21,937 bases of DNA. Origin: Melampsora larici-populina 98AG31. Its lineage: Eukaryota > Basidiomycota > Pucciniomycetes > Pucciniales > Melampsoraceae. The notes under the pieces are model-generated. The model had not been told where the DNA came from. It worked only from the letters and a program-made list of their open reading frames with translations, and ran no database searches. Location of the stretch: contig NW_006768770.1 in assembly GCF_000204055.1 (NCBI RefSeq), positions 24,818-46,754 on the forward strand, in the 5' to 3' direction. Shown here piece by piece: positions 9,501 to 18,690 of this stretch. Made by a program: the position numbers and the translations under genes. Every line of letters starts with the position of its first letter. Within the stretch, counting starts at the first letter, position 1.

Positions 9501-11796
9501 ATGCTGCCTACCGAACCACCACGAGCGCTCTGGGTCACCAATGCAGAGCTCTTAGCTCATCTCACCCTTCTCAACGCGTTTCATCATCTTCGCGAACTTC
9601 GACCTGAGCCGGAGTTTCTACACATGGCTCTCTTCCGATTCGAGCTTTGGGTCGCCAGATTGACTCCTGAACCCTTCGATGTAGAGACGCTCCCTCCGCT
9701 TGATGTGTTGATGGTCTGGCACGCCTATTGTTTGACATCGCGGTGAGCGCGGTTTCAACTTGCTTGTTTGACTTCAAGTGATATCGATTGTCTCATTTTG
9801 CTTTGTGGTTGGGGGGCGTCACTTTCAGAGCTTACTATGAGGATTCTCGAAGACTTTATCCGGTCCTTCATACCATCGAGTTCCCTCTCGCCCTTGCTGT
9901 AAGCCTATGAATGATCTTGCGCATTGATTCAGACAACGTCATTAACCGTGACACATGTATGTAGGCCAACCAGTACTTACGGCCACGCCAGAAGGCAGAT
10001 CCACTGCGAGTGGCCATTCCCCATCAGGCGATTACCAACTGGTTCGAAAGTACTAACACCAACTATTGTCCGAATGGATTCTTCAACAATCCATCCTTGC
10101 GCACTTTCCTTTGTCCGATATGTAAATCGGCTATCAACTCTCGTGCGTCACTTACCTTCAGTTTGGCTTTCTTCTAATACATTTTACGGACTTCTTGCTA
10201 GCCTAGACTCATGAAACTTGCTGAAACTGATTTATAACAACACATCTTCACCCCCACTGTCGTTCCTTATAACTATCGCCACTTCAATATCCGCTCACGT
10301 TGAGCTTCATGGCTGGTTTCTCCAAACATCAGCCTTTACAAATGCAACTCAGACTGGATGGGCGGAGAGCTACAACTGTAGACTGCAGTGTGAAGATTGT
10401 GGGTGGAAAGGAACAAAGTCAGACTTAGCTGCCCACAGGCTTCTCTATGACATACAATCCTTGTCCTCTTCACCACCCTCGGACTCTGCATCGCTGGCGT
10501 ACGTGTCTTTATCACTCCTCTCAGTTTTCCGCAAAAGTAATGCTGAATAACCTTTGATGGCTTTGTGTAGCGGGACGCTCACTACCACCAAGACCCTGGA
10601 AGATAAGCAGCACGCTGCAACTTTCAACCTCCTTGTTACGCGCATCCTCGCCTCAATAGCTCCGTCGTCCGTTAAGCAACGTTTACATGATCCCCAAGCT
10701 GCAATACAAACCATCAAAGTACTCACTGCTGTCCCGAAGTCTGTATCTCGATTCGCAATCTCTTATGAGGTCATAGCATACCCACTAACTCCTTCCACCT
10801 TAGGATCTCGTCAACCGATGGAGTGAATCAGATGCTGAGCGCCTACAGTGTCCCCGAACCATTCTCTACGGACCTGATCGTGGCGGTTGAGTTCTTTTTG
10901 AAGCTGGTGGTTATCATCGTCTTGCTGATCGATGCGTGCTGACATACCTTCGTCTTACAGATGACGCGTCAAGAGTCTTTCACGAAGTCTGTTGTTGACT
11001 TGGGCTGGACTGAAGCTGCTTGTTCACGTGATGTTGAGGCTGTCAGCCAAATAACGTATTCAGGATTTGCTATCAATCGAGCCGTCTCAAGGTACCAAGC
11101 GTAAGTTGATGCTTTTTTTGCATCACCTCAGACTCTTCATATCCATCCCCTGGTAATTTGACGTGTGTTTTATCTATCAAAGTTTTGTAGAACTATTGAA
11201 AGTTCGAGACGGAACCTCCTTCGATATTTGCATTCCGACTTACGATATGTAAGTCGTCGAAAGCCTTTTTTGAACCTCACTAACGCTACCTGCATCATGA
11301 TCACATCTATTAACGTTCGGGTTTGTTTAGTGACTTGGCCTGGAGAACACATCAGCTGATGGGTGTAAGATACAGTAAAGAGATGTTTTCCTTTCTTGGT
11401 CGATCAATTGACCAGTTAAGTTTCCCGCACCCATCTTGGGCGTTTCAGTTAAAATTGACCCAGGACTACTATTTGAACAGTTTCACGGAACGAGTGTCTG
11501 ATCAGCCGACACTCAATGCTCTGTTCCAATCGACTGCAAAAGCATGGGAGGTGCGTGGAAATGAGCTTTTGTTACAGTTGACGTAAAAATTATTCATCCT
11601 GATGATGTGTTCTTCCCATGCTTAGAGAGTCCACGAGGTACCCTATTCGCAGTATCCCGCGCCTGAATACAGTCTAGAAAAACCTTACCCGCTACTCAAG
11701 TTGAAACTCACGACACCTCAGACGAAGGCACCGCAAGAAAACCCAGGCGATCGGAAGCCGGGTGTACGCTTTGTTATCAACGAGCCCAAAGCGTGA
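9501..11796 (+). CDS. DUF1399 / glycine-rich-domain-containing-like (GRDP) protein
   Basis: Ten exons: 9501-9742, 9829-9898, 9965-10142, 10333-10498, 10571-10738, 10804-10885, 10961-11100, 11183-11248, 11331-11550 and 11626-11796. Together they give 1503 nt (500 aa), and every junction keeps phase. The hallmark family motif PPLDVLMVWHAYC lies at residues 65-77. A split zinc-ribbon-like pair follows: CPIC at 154-157 and CEDC at 183-186. Then comes LAGTL, and a second 'DLAWRTHQLM' block at 372-381 (the family norm is WHTHQL, so the first His is Arg here). The C-terminal VPYS block fits the end of the family. Related fungal and plant proteins belong to DUF1399/GRDP (PF07173); their biochemical role is poorly defined, and in plants they are linked to stress and development. 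Weak points are the donor 'gtctgt' at 10739, the 190-bp intron 3, and a start at the first ATG after an in-frame TGA. No signal peptide is seen, so it is probably cytosolic. Confidence 0.85.
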
Positions 11797-12447
11797 TCTC
11801 TGAGTACCCCTCCTTAAAAGCTACTGTCGCAGTTTTATTACATGTAATGATATCTTGTATTCTCTTTGTTTCTTGTTTTCGCACCTATTATAATATGTCT
11901 GAAAAAGGTGTCCAATTTTGCAATCAATTGAATGGCATAATGCGAGCAAAACCACCCATTGGATTATGATGTTCCGGCCCTTCTGACCTGCATCATCACA
12001 GAATGGTAGATGCTTCATTGGGAAAATATTCAGTCCGCGCGGTCCCCGTGATGTAGAACCAAATCACTTGAGTTGAGTTGCATCTAGGCCTATACCCAAC
12101 TCATACTCACTTTGCATGGGTATTAGCCCCGTAGGAGAGTACATGTGCTTCCCATGTGAACTGTATGAGGAGTACTCCACATTGGAGAACGGACTTGCGA
12201 GTGTCATTTACTGCTGCCTGTGTTGGTGTGGGTTAATTCTCAGATGGAGGCACTCGGAACTCTGCACTGGGCATATATCATCCGGTGAGCATGATGTTTT
12301 CTATAGATGTTTTCTATAACTTTGACATACTCTCCTCTCCCATTCCTCTCTCCACTCACACTTACCCTGACCAATTTCATCTGTTCTGAGCTCTCATTAT
12401 TTTACCTCTTGGTTCCTGACATCTATTGTATCCTTTTTTGAGGGGTA
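11797..12447. other. 3' flank of the GRDP-like gene, no gene seen
   Basis: Contains the probable 3' UTR ('ttttattacatgtaatgata', about 11833-11852) and then unremarkable sequence. A small palindrome, ttacatgtaa, is present. No ORF with recognisable features was found. Confidence 0.5.
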
Positions 12448-12622
12448 CAGTCTAACCCATGCAATTGCATAATTTGGGTGGAAGACCTTTGCTATGCATT
12501 TTGACAGGTTATGCAATTCTGTTGTCAAATTTGGCAGTAAAAAGCCTCAAGATTGAGGATTTTTCTATGCATCATCATGGGTTATGCAGCTGTGTGGGTA
12601 TGCATTTGCACATGTTAGACTG
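12448..12622. mobile_element. Tc1/mariner-like MITE, TA target duplication
   Basis: The ends are cagtctaacccatgcaattg and, as reverse complement of the right end, cagtctaacatgtgcaaatg. TA flanks it on both sides (12446-12447 and 12623-12624). A CAGT terminus plus a TA duplication is characteristic of Tc1/mariner elements. The 175-bp interior has a small hairpin, agcctcaagattgaggattt-like, at about 12541-12565. There is no coding capacity. Confidence 0.8.
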
Positions 12623-12753
12623 TAAATCTTTTTCAAATTTATTCAACTTGAATCATAAGATCATGATCAGAAAGAAGAAAGATAAGAAAATCCATACAAA
12701 AGTCAAAAATGTACGTATATCAGGGGGTAAATGGTTTTTAGGGTATTATCAAT

Positions 12754-13645
12754 GGAGCGCACTATTTGGCACCCAGTTAAAACGTGCAATGCCCAGTTTT
12801 GAAATTTCAAAACTTTTCACCGCCTGGTTCAAAATGTGACAGATTGCCAAACCGGGCTTATGTTTTTTGTCAATCAAATAATGAGAAAGCATGTCTCTTG
12901 TTTTCACTATCTTTTCACTAGCTTTCCAATTTGCGTTGTTCAACAATCTTGCCGCTCAATCAATGTTCTTGCTTGATGTTGAGCCCACAAAGATTCTGGT
13001 TCATTCAGGTTGTATTTCATTTCATGTACATCTTTCTTGAAAGGCATACAAACAGAATAATAATAAATAACCAGCAAGTGACAAGATAATAAGAGTAAAA
13101 TGAGAGTGAGACAAAGCATGATTAAAGTGTGATTATTGAGGGTAAGACAAAAGATTTCCACAGTAGAGAATGACTATGATTAAAAGAGAAGCTTGTCAGC
13201 AAATCAATCAAAGAAAGGAACAAAGGAAGGAACAAAGGTAGAAAATAAAAAATAAAATCAATCAACAGGAGGAGTGGAGACAAAACTTACCATCTTTGCA
13301 CAATGTCTCATGTTGGGTGACCTGATGGATGGTTGTCCAATACATTGAGCTGGCTTTGAGATTGGAGGCAAGTCAGCTCAGCAAGTAAAATTGAGAGAGT
13401 GAGCAAGCAAGCGAGTGATGAGAGGGGATATGGCAGGTCTAATTTCAAAGGTAGTGCCCAGTTAAAACACACTACCGCCCAATTTGAGAGTGTGAAAGAG
13501 TGTAAATGCCCGGTTAGTCAGTGTAAATGCCCGGTTAGTCAGTGTAGCGGCCCGGTTAGTGAGTTTTGGCTTGAAAACCCTTGGAAAGTATCAAGCCAAA
13601 CCGGGCTTTGGGTATTTTCAAACCAGGCGCCAAATAGTGCGCTCC
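12754..13645. mobile_element. 892-bp non-autonomous DNA transposon
   Basis: The terminal inverted repeats are ggagcgcactatttggcacc and, at the other end, ggagcgcactatttggcgcc. The flanks ttatcaat (12746-12753) and ttattaat (13646-13653) agree at 7 of 8 positions, which suggests an 8-bp duplication as in hAT elements. Subterminal motifs recur at both ends: 'cccagttaaaac' at 12772 and 13457, and 'gccaaaccgggctt' at 12848 and 13594. The middle is AT-rich without a transposase. A 9-bp (Mutator) reading is possible but fits less well. Confidence 0.75.
13499..13563. repeat. 21-bp subterminal tandem repeat
   Basis: The unit agtgtaaatgcccggttagtc occurs about three times; the last copy reads 'agtgtagcggcccggttagt'. 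It lies inside the right subterminal part of the 892-bp element. Subterminal repeats of this sort are common transposase-binding sites in hAT and Mutator elements (inference). Confidence 0.75.
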
Positions 13646-13653
13646 TTATTAAT

Positions 13654-14475
13654 TGATTTGAGGGTTCAGGAAGGTTTTATTATGAAAGGAAATGATCTTA
13701 TGAATTGATTGATAAACAGTGCTCTTATGACATAGAAGAAAACAATTTTAGATGAGTAAAGAGGTGAAAATGGACAAAAATTGTTGAAATTGAAGGTTTT
13801 CAGCCATATGTAAAAACCTGTCAGATCAGGATGAGTGACAGTTCAATTGAAGAAACATGTTTCATTTTATCATGTAAAAAATTCAAACCAATAGTAACAG
13901 AGGATTTGTGAAAAAGTCATAAGGAATTAAAGAGACTGGTGTGAATTTTGACTTTTGTGCTTACATACACACATGTAGCAACATTTACATGACAAAAAGC
14001 TGGTTTTATCAATCTCTACAGCTCAATAACTCCTTCATCATGATTCACAAATAGCTCTTAATAGCCCAATTAATGTTCAGCATCATGAGATCTACAAAAT
14101 GAGCTATAGTAATCAAAATTTCAAGCACTTTTTAAAAAGTTGTAATTCTGAAAATGGTTTCCAGCTACAAGTATTAGGAAAAATCACCTGTATTCATAAT
14201 AATAAGATCTGTCCATCATTCATAAACATCAATTGATCGACTTCAAAGCTTAAATCATGTCATTCATTAGCAATAATCACATCATAGGATTACATCGGAG
14301 GGGTTTGGTGGGGTTTTTAACAGTTTTTGTTGGTTTTTGTGGCTGTTTGTCAGCCTGAGAGTCTTAATCTACAGTGATTGAAAAGACTTTAGGTTGAATG
14401 TACATTACAAAATGTATCCTGCTTGTGTTCTAAAGTTTTAGTTATGACACTTGAGGTGAGTTTGTAATTCTTTGT
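13654..14475. other. AT-rich spacer, no gene seen
   Basis: No ORF of note, no clear inverted repeat and no RNA gene were found. Only a G/T-rich run around 14296-14345 stands out. Confidence 0.5.
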
Positions 14476-14484
14476 GGTAAATCT

Positions 14485-14855
14485 AACTCTGTGCCAGCAA
14501 CGCACTGCGCTGCAGAAAGCGTGTTTTTTGGTGTGTTGCTCCGCAACATGCAACAAGACCCAGTGGCAGATGGTGCGTTGCGTTAAGCACTGCAACAACA
14601 AAATGTTTGACTGGGTTGCACGGCAGTCAAGGCGCCGTGCAACGCAAAAGCACCAAAAAAATGTTGATTTTTGATTTTTTTGGGGCAGTAACACAATATA
14701 TGCTGTTGCGGCCCAAAAACTCAAAATTTGACACATCTTGTTGTGCAGCCGGTCAGGCCGCAACTTGGAAATTGATTTGGTGGTGCAGTGCGGTCAGAAA
14801 ACCCGCAGCGCAAGCGCAGCACAGCACCCAACACCTGCGTTGCTGGCCCAGGGTT
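14485..14855. mobile_element. MULE-like MITE with perfect 9-bp TSD
   Basis: The left end aactctgtgccagcaacgca and the reverse complement of the right end, aaccctgggccagcaacgca, match at 18 of 20 positions. The 9-bp direct repeat ggtaaatct flanks it exactly (14476-14484 and 14856-14864), which is the duplication length of Mutator-like elements. The 371-bp body is more GC-rich than its surroundings, with many GCAACGC/TGCAGTGC motifs. ORFs across it (up to 124 codons) have no domain and no consistent strand. Confidence 0.85.
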
Positions 14856-14889
14856 GGTAAATCTGTAGAAGAAATGCTAGTTGTTAGCT

Positions 14890-15480
14890 AGAGTTGTCTT
14901 TGGTGCAGGATGGTTACTGCGGTCAGAAGCTAATCAAGGTACAATTACCTGGACTGCCTTCTAAGGTGAATACAAAAGATTTTCCTGGTTATTCCTTAGG
15001 TCACACCTCAGTGCTAGTTGATAAGTGTGTTATCAAAAGAAAAGGGAGAGAAGGACTTTAGTTGAATAGTTCTAACTAAACAATTTGTAACACCTTTGAG
15101 TAAAAGGATAAGAAAATGATAGAGAAAATGATTTTCAACAACAACACTATTCAAGTTTTACAAGAGAAGTTTTCTAAAGATAAGAAGGTTCTAGAGTAAT
15201 TCAAAAGGAGTTTGTAGGTGCTGGAATCTAAAGGCTGAAATAGTGATTTCTTGGTTTTTGTGGTTATGGTAAAGGATGAATTCTCTTCCTTGTTTTTGGG
15301 AAAAAGTTCCGTACTTATATAGTTTGAATATGGGTCAATGATAGGGTTTAGGGAACTTCATTGTTTATGATTGGGCCGGCTTCTGTTGTTGCCTTGGCCC
15401 GATTTAGACTGTTGTTTCCATTTCCTTTTTAGGCATGGTGTTAGGATAGGTAGGTGTGTGACATGCTCTAGCATGTCACA
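14890..15480 (-). mobile_element. Probable solo LTR (minus strand)
   Basis: On the minus strand this begins with the palindrome TGTGACATGCTAGAGCATGT (15480 downward). About 160 bp later it has a TATA box, 'aactatataagtacggaac' (about 15310-15328), then a pyrimidine-rich leader, and it ends near 'ctagctaaca' (about 14885-14894). That order (TG start, TATA, leader, CA end) is typical of fungal copia/gypsy LTRs. No second LTR, gag/pol or exact 5-bp TSD is seen, so the boundaries are approximate. Confidence 0.4.
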
Positions 15481-16190
15481 TGCACTCTAAGTGAGATCAT
15501 CCAATATCATCAGCAGATCTCAAAGTCAAAGATCAGTCTAGAAGTGCTTTTACCTACTAATAACAAGCGCAAACCAGGAAATCTGTGCCTGGTCCTTAAT
15601 GAGTAACAAAACAAAATCACATGTTTTCATTTTTCCATAATTGTTTTATGAGTGATGATCAAGATGAGAAGTGTAACCAAACTTTATAAAAGTATCCATC
15701 TTGTGATTCTTTTAAAGGAGCTTCTTCAGGACAAGTGAAACTAAGTGTGTAAGAGATTGAGATTAGGGAAATTAAATGAGAGCAAGAGTAATGAGACAAG
15801 TTCAGATTGCCACAGTGAAGAAGTGGGCTTCTGTTTTTGTTATCCTTATGTAGTTGATGTTGCTATCGTGGATTTTTTTGCGGTCGTAGTCGATGGTTTA
15901 ATTTATCTTGATAATTCGGATCTTTGAATGAATCCTTTCGAAGGGATCAGTGAATTGAATAAACAAGTTATGCAACATGAAGCTTCTGGAAGGTAAAGTC
16001 ACATCTTGAACTCTTCTTGTCGAAGTCACTGCTATGGGAATAAGTCGCTTGACTTCAGCCAAGCTACAAGTGAATTTACAAAAATCCAAATTCATGTAGC
16101 TCAAGAACCAAAGGGCGAATGGCGACAATTGGAGTTGCACAATATGTAGGGAGCTTCAGCGCATCTCTGGGTGTAAGGGTGGATCATGTT
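15481..16190. other. Spacer, no gene seen
   Basis: Only short ORFs without motifs are present. The base composition resembles the rest of the intergenic DNA. Confidence 0.45.
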
Positions 16191-16326
16191 CCTTGGTGCG
16201 CTCACGGAAAAGAGAAATCCAAGTTACCCCTCAGGCCAAAAACATGTCACCTTGGGGGTGAGTCCCTCATTCCAAGACAGCGGATTCAACTTGTTGAATG
16301 ACAGCTGTTGAAGCATCGAGAGACTT
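16191..16326 (+). repeat. Dispersed repeat with palindromic core, copy C
   Basis: Shares 'ccttggtgcgctcac', 'ttacccctcaggccaaaaac', 'gagtccctcat', 'ttcaacttgttgaatgacag' and 'gcatcgagagactt' in the same order as copies A and B about 10 kb away. The palindromic core is more decayed than in the other copies, so this is probably the oldest or least constrained one. Confidence 0.7.
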
Positions 16327-16448
16327 TTTTATTAGGGACCAGGGTCATGTCGCAAGAGTATTGAAGTTTCAGGAAGTTCCCATCATGTTTTTAGTGTATT
16401 GCTCCCGTGAGATGACCTCACTTTTTAGGTACTGTCGTTCTCGAAAAG

Positions 16449-16504
16449 TTTGTCCGAGTTTTCCCGCAAAACTCGAGCAATTTGGCGGGAAAAATTGGAC
16501 AAAG
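16449..16504. repeat. Inverted repeat next to MITE
   Basis: tttgtccgagttttcccgc and gcgggaaaaattggacaaa form imperfect 19-bp arms, with an inner gagttttcccgcaaaactc palindrome. It ends one base before the TAG target site of the MITE at 16508. Confidence 0.6.
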
Positions 16505-16555
16505 TAGGGGCCCGTTCGGCTGGAACCCAAAAGCCACTTTTGGTCAAAAGCTACA

Positions 16556-16640
16556 CTACTTATACACAAAGAGCCCAGACTTTCTCTTGCATAGCTTCTC
16601 TGCTTGTTATTTTAAATTTAGGTGAACAAATATCACAAAC
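16556..16640 (+). repeat. 85-bp duplicated segment, copy inside MITE
   Basis: Agrees with 16930-17014 at 81 of 85 positions with no gaps, in the same orientation. Both copies run from 'ctacttatac' to 'aaatatcacaaac'. Confidence 0.95.
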
Positions 16641-16799
16641 AAAAACCACTTTTGATCAAAAGTTGGTTCAAAATCAAAAACAGCCTTGAGGCTGTTTTTG
16701 AAGTCAAAAGCCGCTTTTGCCCCCCTCGTTCAATCAATAAATGATCTTTCGTTGACCTTTTTCGTTGACTGTTCGGTAATGGAAAAGCCGAGTTTCACG

Positions 16800-16839
16800 T
16801 TTTTGATTTTGCCCCTCAAAAAAGGGGCAAAATCAAAAA
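16800..16839. repeat. Perfect 17-bp-arm hairpin
   Basis: tttttgattttgcccct and aggggcaaaatcaaaaa are separated by the six-base loop caaaaa, inside the MITE. It would form a strong stem in RNA or single-stranded DNA. Confidence 0.9.
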
Positions 16840-16929
16840 TCGCTTTTGCGTGACAACTTTTGGGAAATCGAGCCGAACGGGCCCTAGCACTTTTCCATGA
16901 GCACCATCGCAGAATTCCCATTCCCTGTG

Positions 16930-17014
16930 CTACTTATACAAAAAGAGCCCAGACTTTCTCTTGCATAACTTCTCTGCTTGTTACTTTAAATTTAAGTGAA
17001 CAAATATCACAAAC
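16930..17014 (+). promoter_or_regulatory. 85-bp duplicated segment, upstream of secreted-protein gene
   Basis: Ends 40 bp before the ATG at 17055, so it is likely the core promoter and/or 5' UTR of that gene. It includes a pyrimidine-rich 'gactttctcttgcataactt' run. A 95%-identical copy lies in the neighbouring MITE (16556-16640). Confidence 0.6.
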
Positions 17015-17054
17015 TTCGTTCTTCCTTAAATCTTTATATTCACTTATCCACAAA

Positions 17055-17851
17055 ATGAAAGTCTCAATCATATCAGCCGCCATGGTTTCACTTGCAGGTA
17101 TTTGATTTTTTCTCGTATTGAACTTTTTTTGCTTCATTATAAGCATCACAATTGTCTGATTTCACCATCTGTCTGATTCCCGCCTGATCAGCTACTATAA
17201 TCGCAATGCCCCATCCGAGGTAGGTTTTGCTTCTTGTTGAAGACATATTGTGCTTCAGTTAGCTTATTTTGTTGTTTGGTGAGCATAGCAGTCCCGAGTC
17301 CGACGACAATAAATTGATGACTCGTAACTTGCCTCAAGATTCAAGGTAAGTAGACCTCTCGATCTATCATCTCATCGGAAGATATTTCAAACTGATCATT
17401 TAAATTGAAATTATGCTTCTTTCCGAATACCACAGTCTTGAACGTCGTACCTCATCTGTTCAAGGAGACAAAGCGAAACCCAAAGAAATGTACTTCCTTT
17501 CTTCACCTTCCTGTACACATTTACACAAAGTTTACTAATGATTCGAACCATAACCTCAAAACAGTGAAGAGAAGTGGTGGGGCGGGAGTGCTATGCCTAT
17601 GCCTTATCGGCATCGCCCAGGTAATTAGATGTACGTTGGTGGATGCAGCAGACGTAAGTTGATTTTACTTCTCTTCTCTCTTTGAAACTTGAAAGCATTT
17701 TATCATTGATAAAGAGGGCTGATGAACAATTGCAACTGAACAGGGTTTCTTTTTTTTTTTTTTTGAGTTGTTCCACATCGTTTGCTCATCCTTTAGAGTT
17801 TTTTGCCACTGGCATGGCTATACGAATTGTGGATTTGTTCCTCAATGTTAA
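17055..17851 (+). CDS. Small secreted protein (effector-like candidate), multi-exon
   Basis: Exons 17055-17097, 17192-17219, 17292-17345 and 17436 onward are joined by canonical introns (gtattt, gtaggt and gtaagt donors; cag acceptors) and keep phase. The protein starts with a clear signal peptide (K2, hydrophobic core residues 3-19, likely cleavage after Ala19 before MPHP). A polar, acidic stretch and a dibasic LERR site (residues 43-46), a possible Kex2-type cleavage site, follow. Reading through exon 4 gives a stop at 17536-17538 (75 aa). A 52-bp intron (17513-17564) with a 'tactaat' branch-point-like site gives instead exon 5 (17565-17653, donor gtaagt) and exon 6 (17744-17851). That 132-aa protein ends in a Cys-containing tail, CHWHGYTNCGFVPQC. 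Exon 6 begins with a run of Phe encoded by poly-T, which may instead be an intron polypyrimidine tract. No known domain was recognised. The product is presumably exported; its function is unknown. Confidence 0.6.
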
Positions 17852-18189
17852 ACTGGGCTTCTTTCAACTACAATCTTTGTGAATCAAAACCCTTGCACGC
17901 TGGCAACTTTGGTCGGATATAGAAGCAAAGATGCAATCCGTAATGTGGATTTCTAGTATTGCATCATCTCCTGATTGTGTTGTGCACATCGAGTACGTCC
18001 GACGAGTGTTCTTTGATCAAAAAGTATCATCAACAAAAGCCTTTCAAAGTACCACTAGCAGTCAAATCGACAACATTGAATGGTGCCTGCCGGTGTCAAG
18101 TAACCCTGATAACTGAGTTGATAAGGCCTTATACATTGACATGTGAGCGAGGTCATTTTGAGTCCAAATAGTATATCATAACAAACAAT

Positions 18190-18690
18190 TGTAAAAGAAA
18201 ATCTTTGGATAAAGCGGAGTGATATTTCCACACCGATCCATACAACTTGTATGACAATAGGGACATTCAAAGTTTTGGAAGAGGCAATTGACATCATAAA
18301 GAAGGTACCTAATAACATACATCTGAGCATCACTTAATGCTTTTACAAAAAGGGATCGCCCTCTGGCCTTCACTACATACCCTCATGGTAAGATCGGAAG
18401 CAAGCATCCGAGCCTCCGGAGCTGCGAGGAAAATCACACAACAAGGGATACTGTTATGTACATTGAGGAAATCCTTGGCCTTTGCCAATACCAAAGATCT
18501 CTTGAGTGCTCCTTCTTCGGAGCTGAATTCCGAAAAAGCTTTGCGGATGCTTACCTCCCTTAATACACCCAATACATAGTCGATTGCACCGGCATTGGTG
18601 ACTGTGAACAGCTTTACTCGCAAGACAATATCTTTGGCCGGAGATATGTCCACAGTTTTGCTGAAATTCAAAGCATTGAGTCAACGTCTG
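18190..18690 (+). pseudogene. Unrecognised coding-like segment, probably a gene remnant
   Basis: On the plus strand, 18196-18303 encodes a sensible stretch (NLWIKRSDISTPIHTTC, then EEAIDIIKK) ending at a possible donor (gtacct). From 18385 it continues with MVRSEASIRASGAARK and NSEKALRMLTS, hits TAG at 18577-18579, and reads on in the same frame (ALVTVNSFTRKTISLAGDM) to about 18690, where the GC-rich hAT end begins. The minus strand is also open for 113 codons (18671-18330: GAIDYVLGVLREVSIRKAF) but lacks an ATG. Which strand was coding cannot be decided here. The abrupt end at the hAT border suggests a gene broken by that insertion (inference). No family was recognised. Confidence 0.3.

Larger units (their letters stand above)
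16508..16884. mobile_element. 377-bp MITE carrying a captured promoter-proximal fragment
   Basis: The perfect 14-bp ends are gggcccgttcggct (16508-16521) and agccgaacgggccc (16871-16884), each flanked by TAG (16505-16507 and 16885-16887). A 3-bp duplication suggests a PIF/Harbinger- or CACTA-type transposase; the ends alone do not decide. Similarity continues weakly inward ('cccaaaag' in both arms). Inside lie an 85-bp segment (16556-16640) matching the upstream region of the next gene, and a strong hairpin at 16800-16839. The captured segment is bracketed by near-identical 'ccacttttggtcaaaag' (16533) and 'ccacttttgatcaaaag' (16646). Confidence 0.8.

Noticed and set aside
10218..10332. Extending GRDP exon 4 upstream to 10218 in the open frame
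   Set aside because: No acceptor gives the right phase before 10333 without meeting the in-frame TGA at 10212; starting at 10333 joins the two CxxC parts in a family-like way.
14389..14891. ORFs of 124 and 94 codons on opposite strands
   Set aside because: They cross the boundary of the MULE-like MITE and have no recognisable domain; open because of GC-rich repeat composition.
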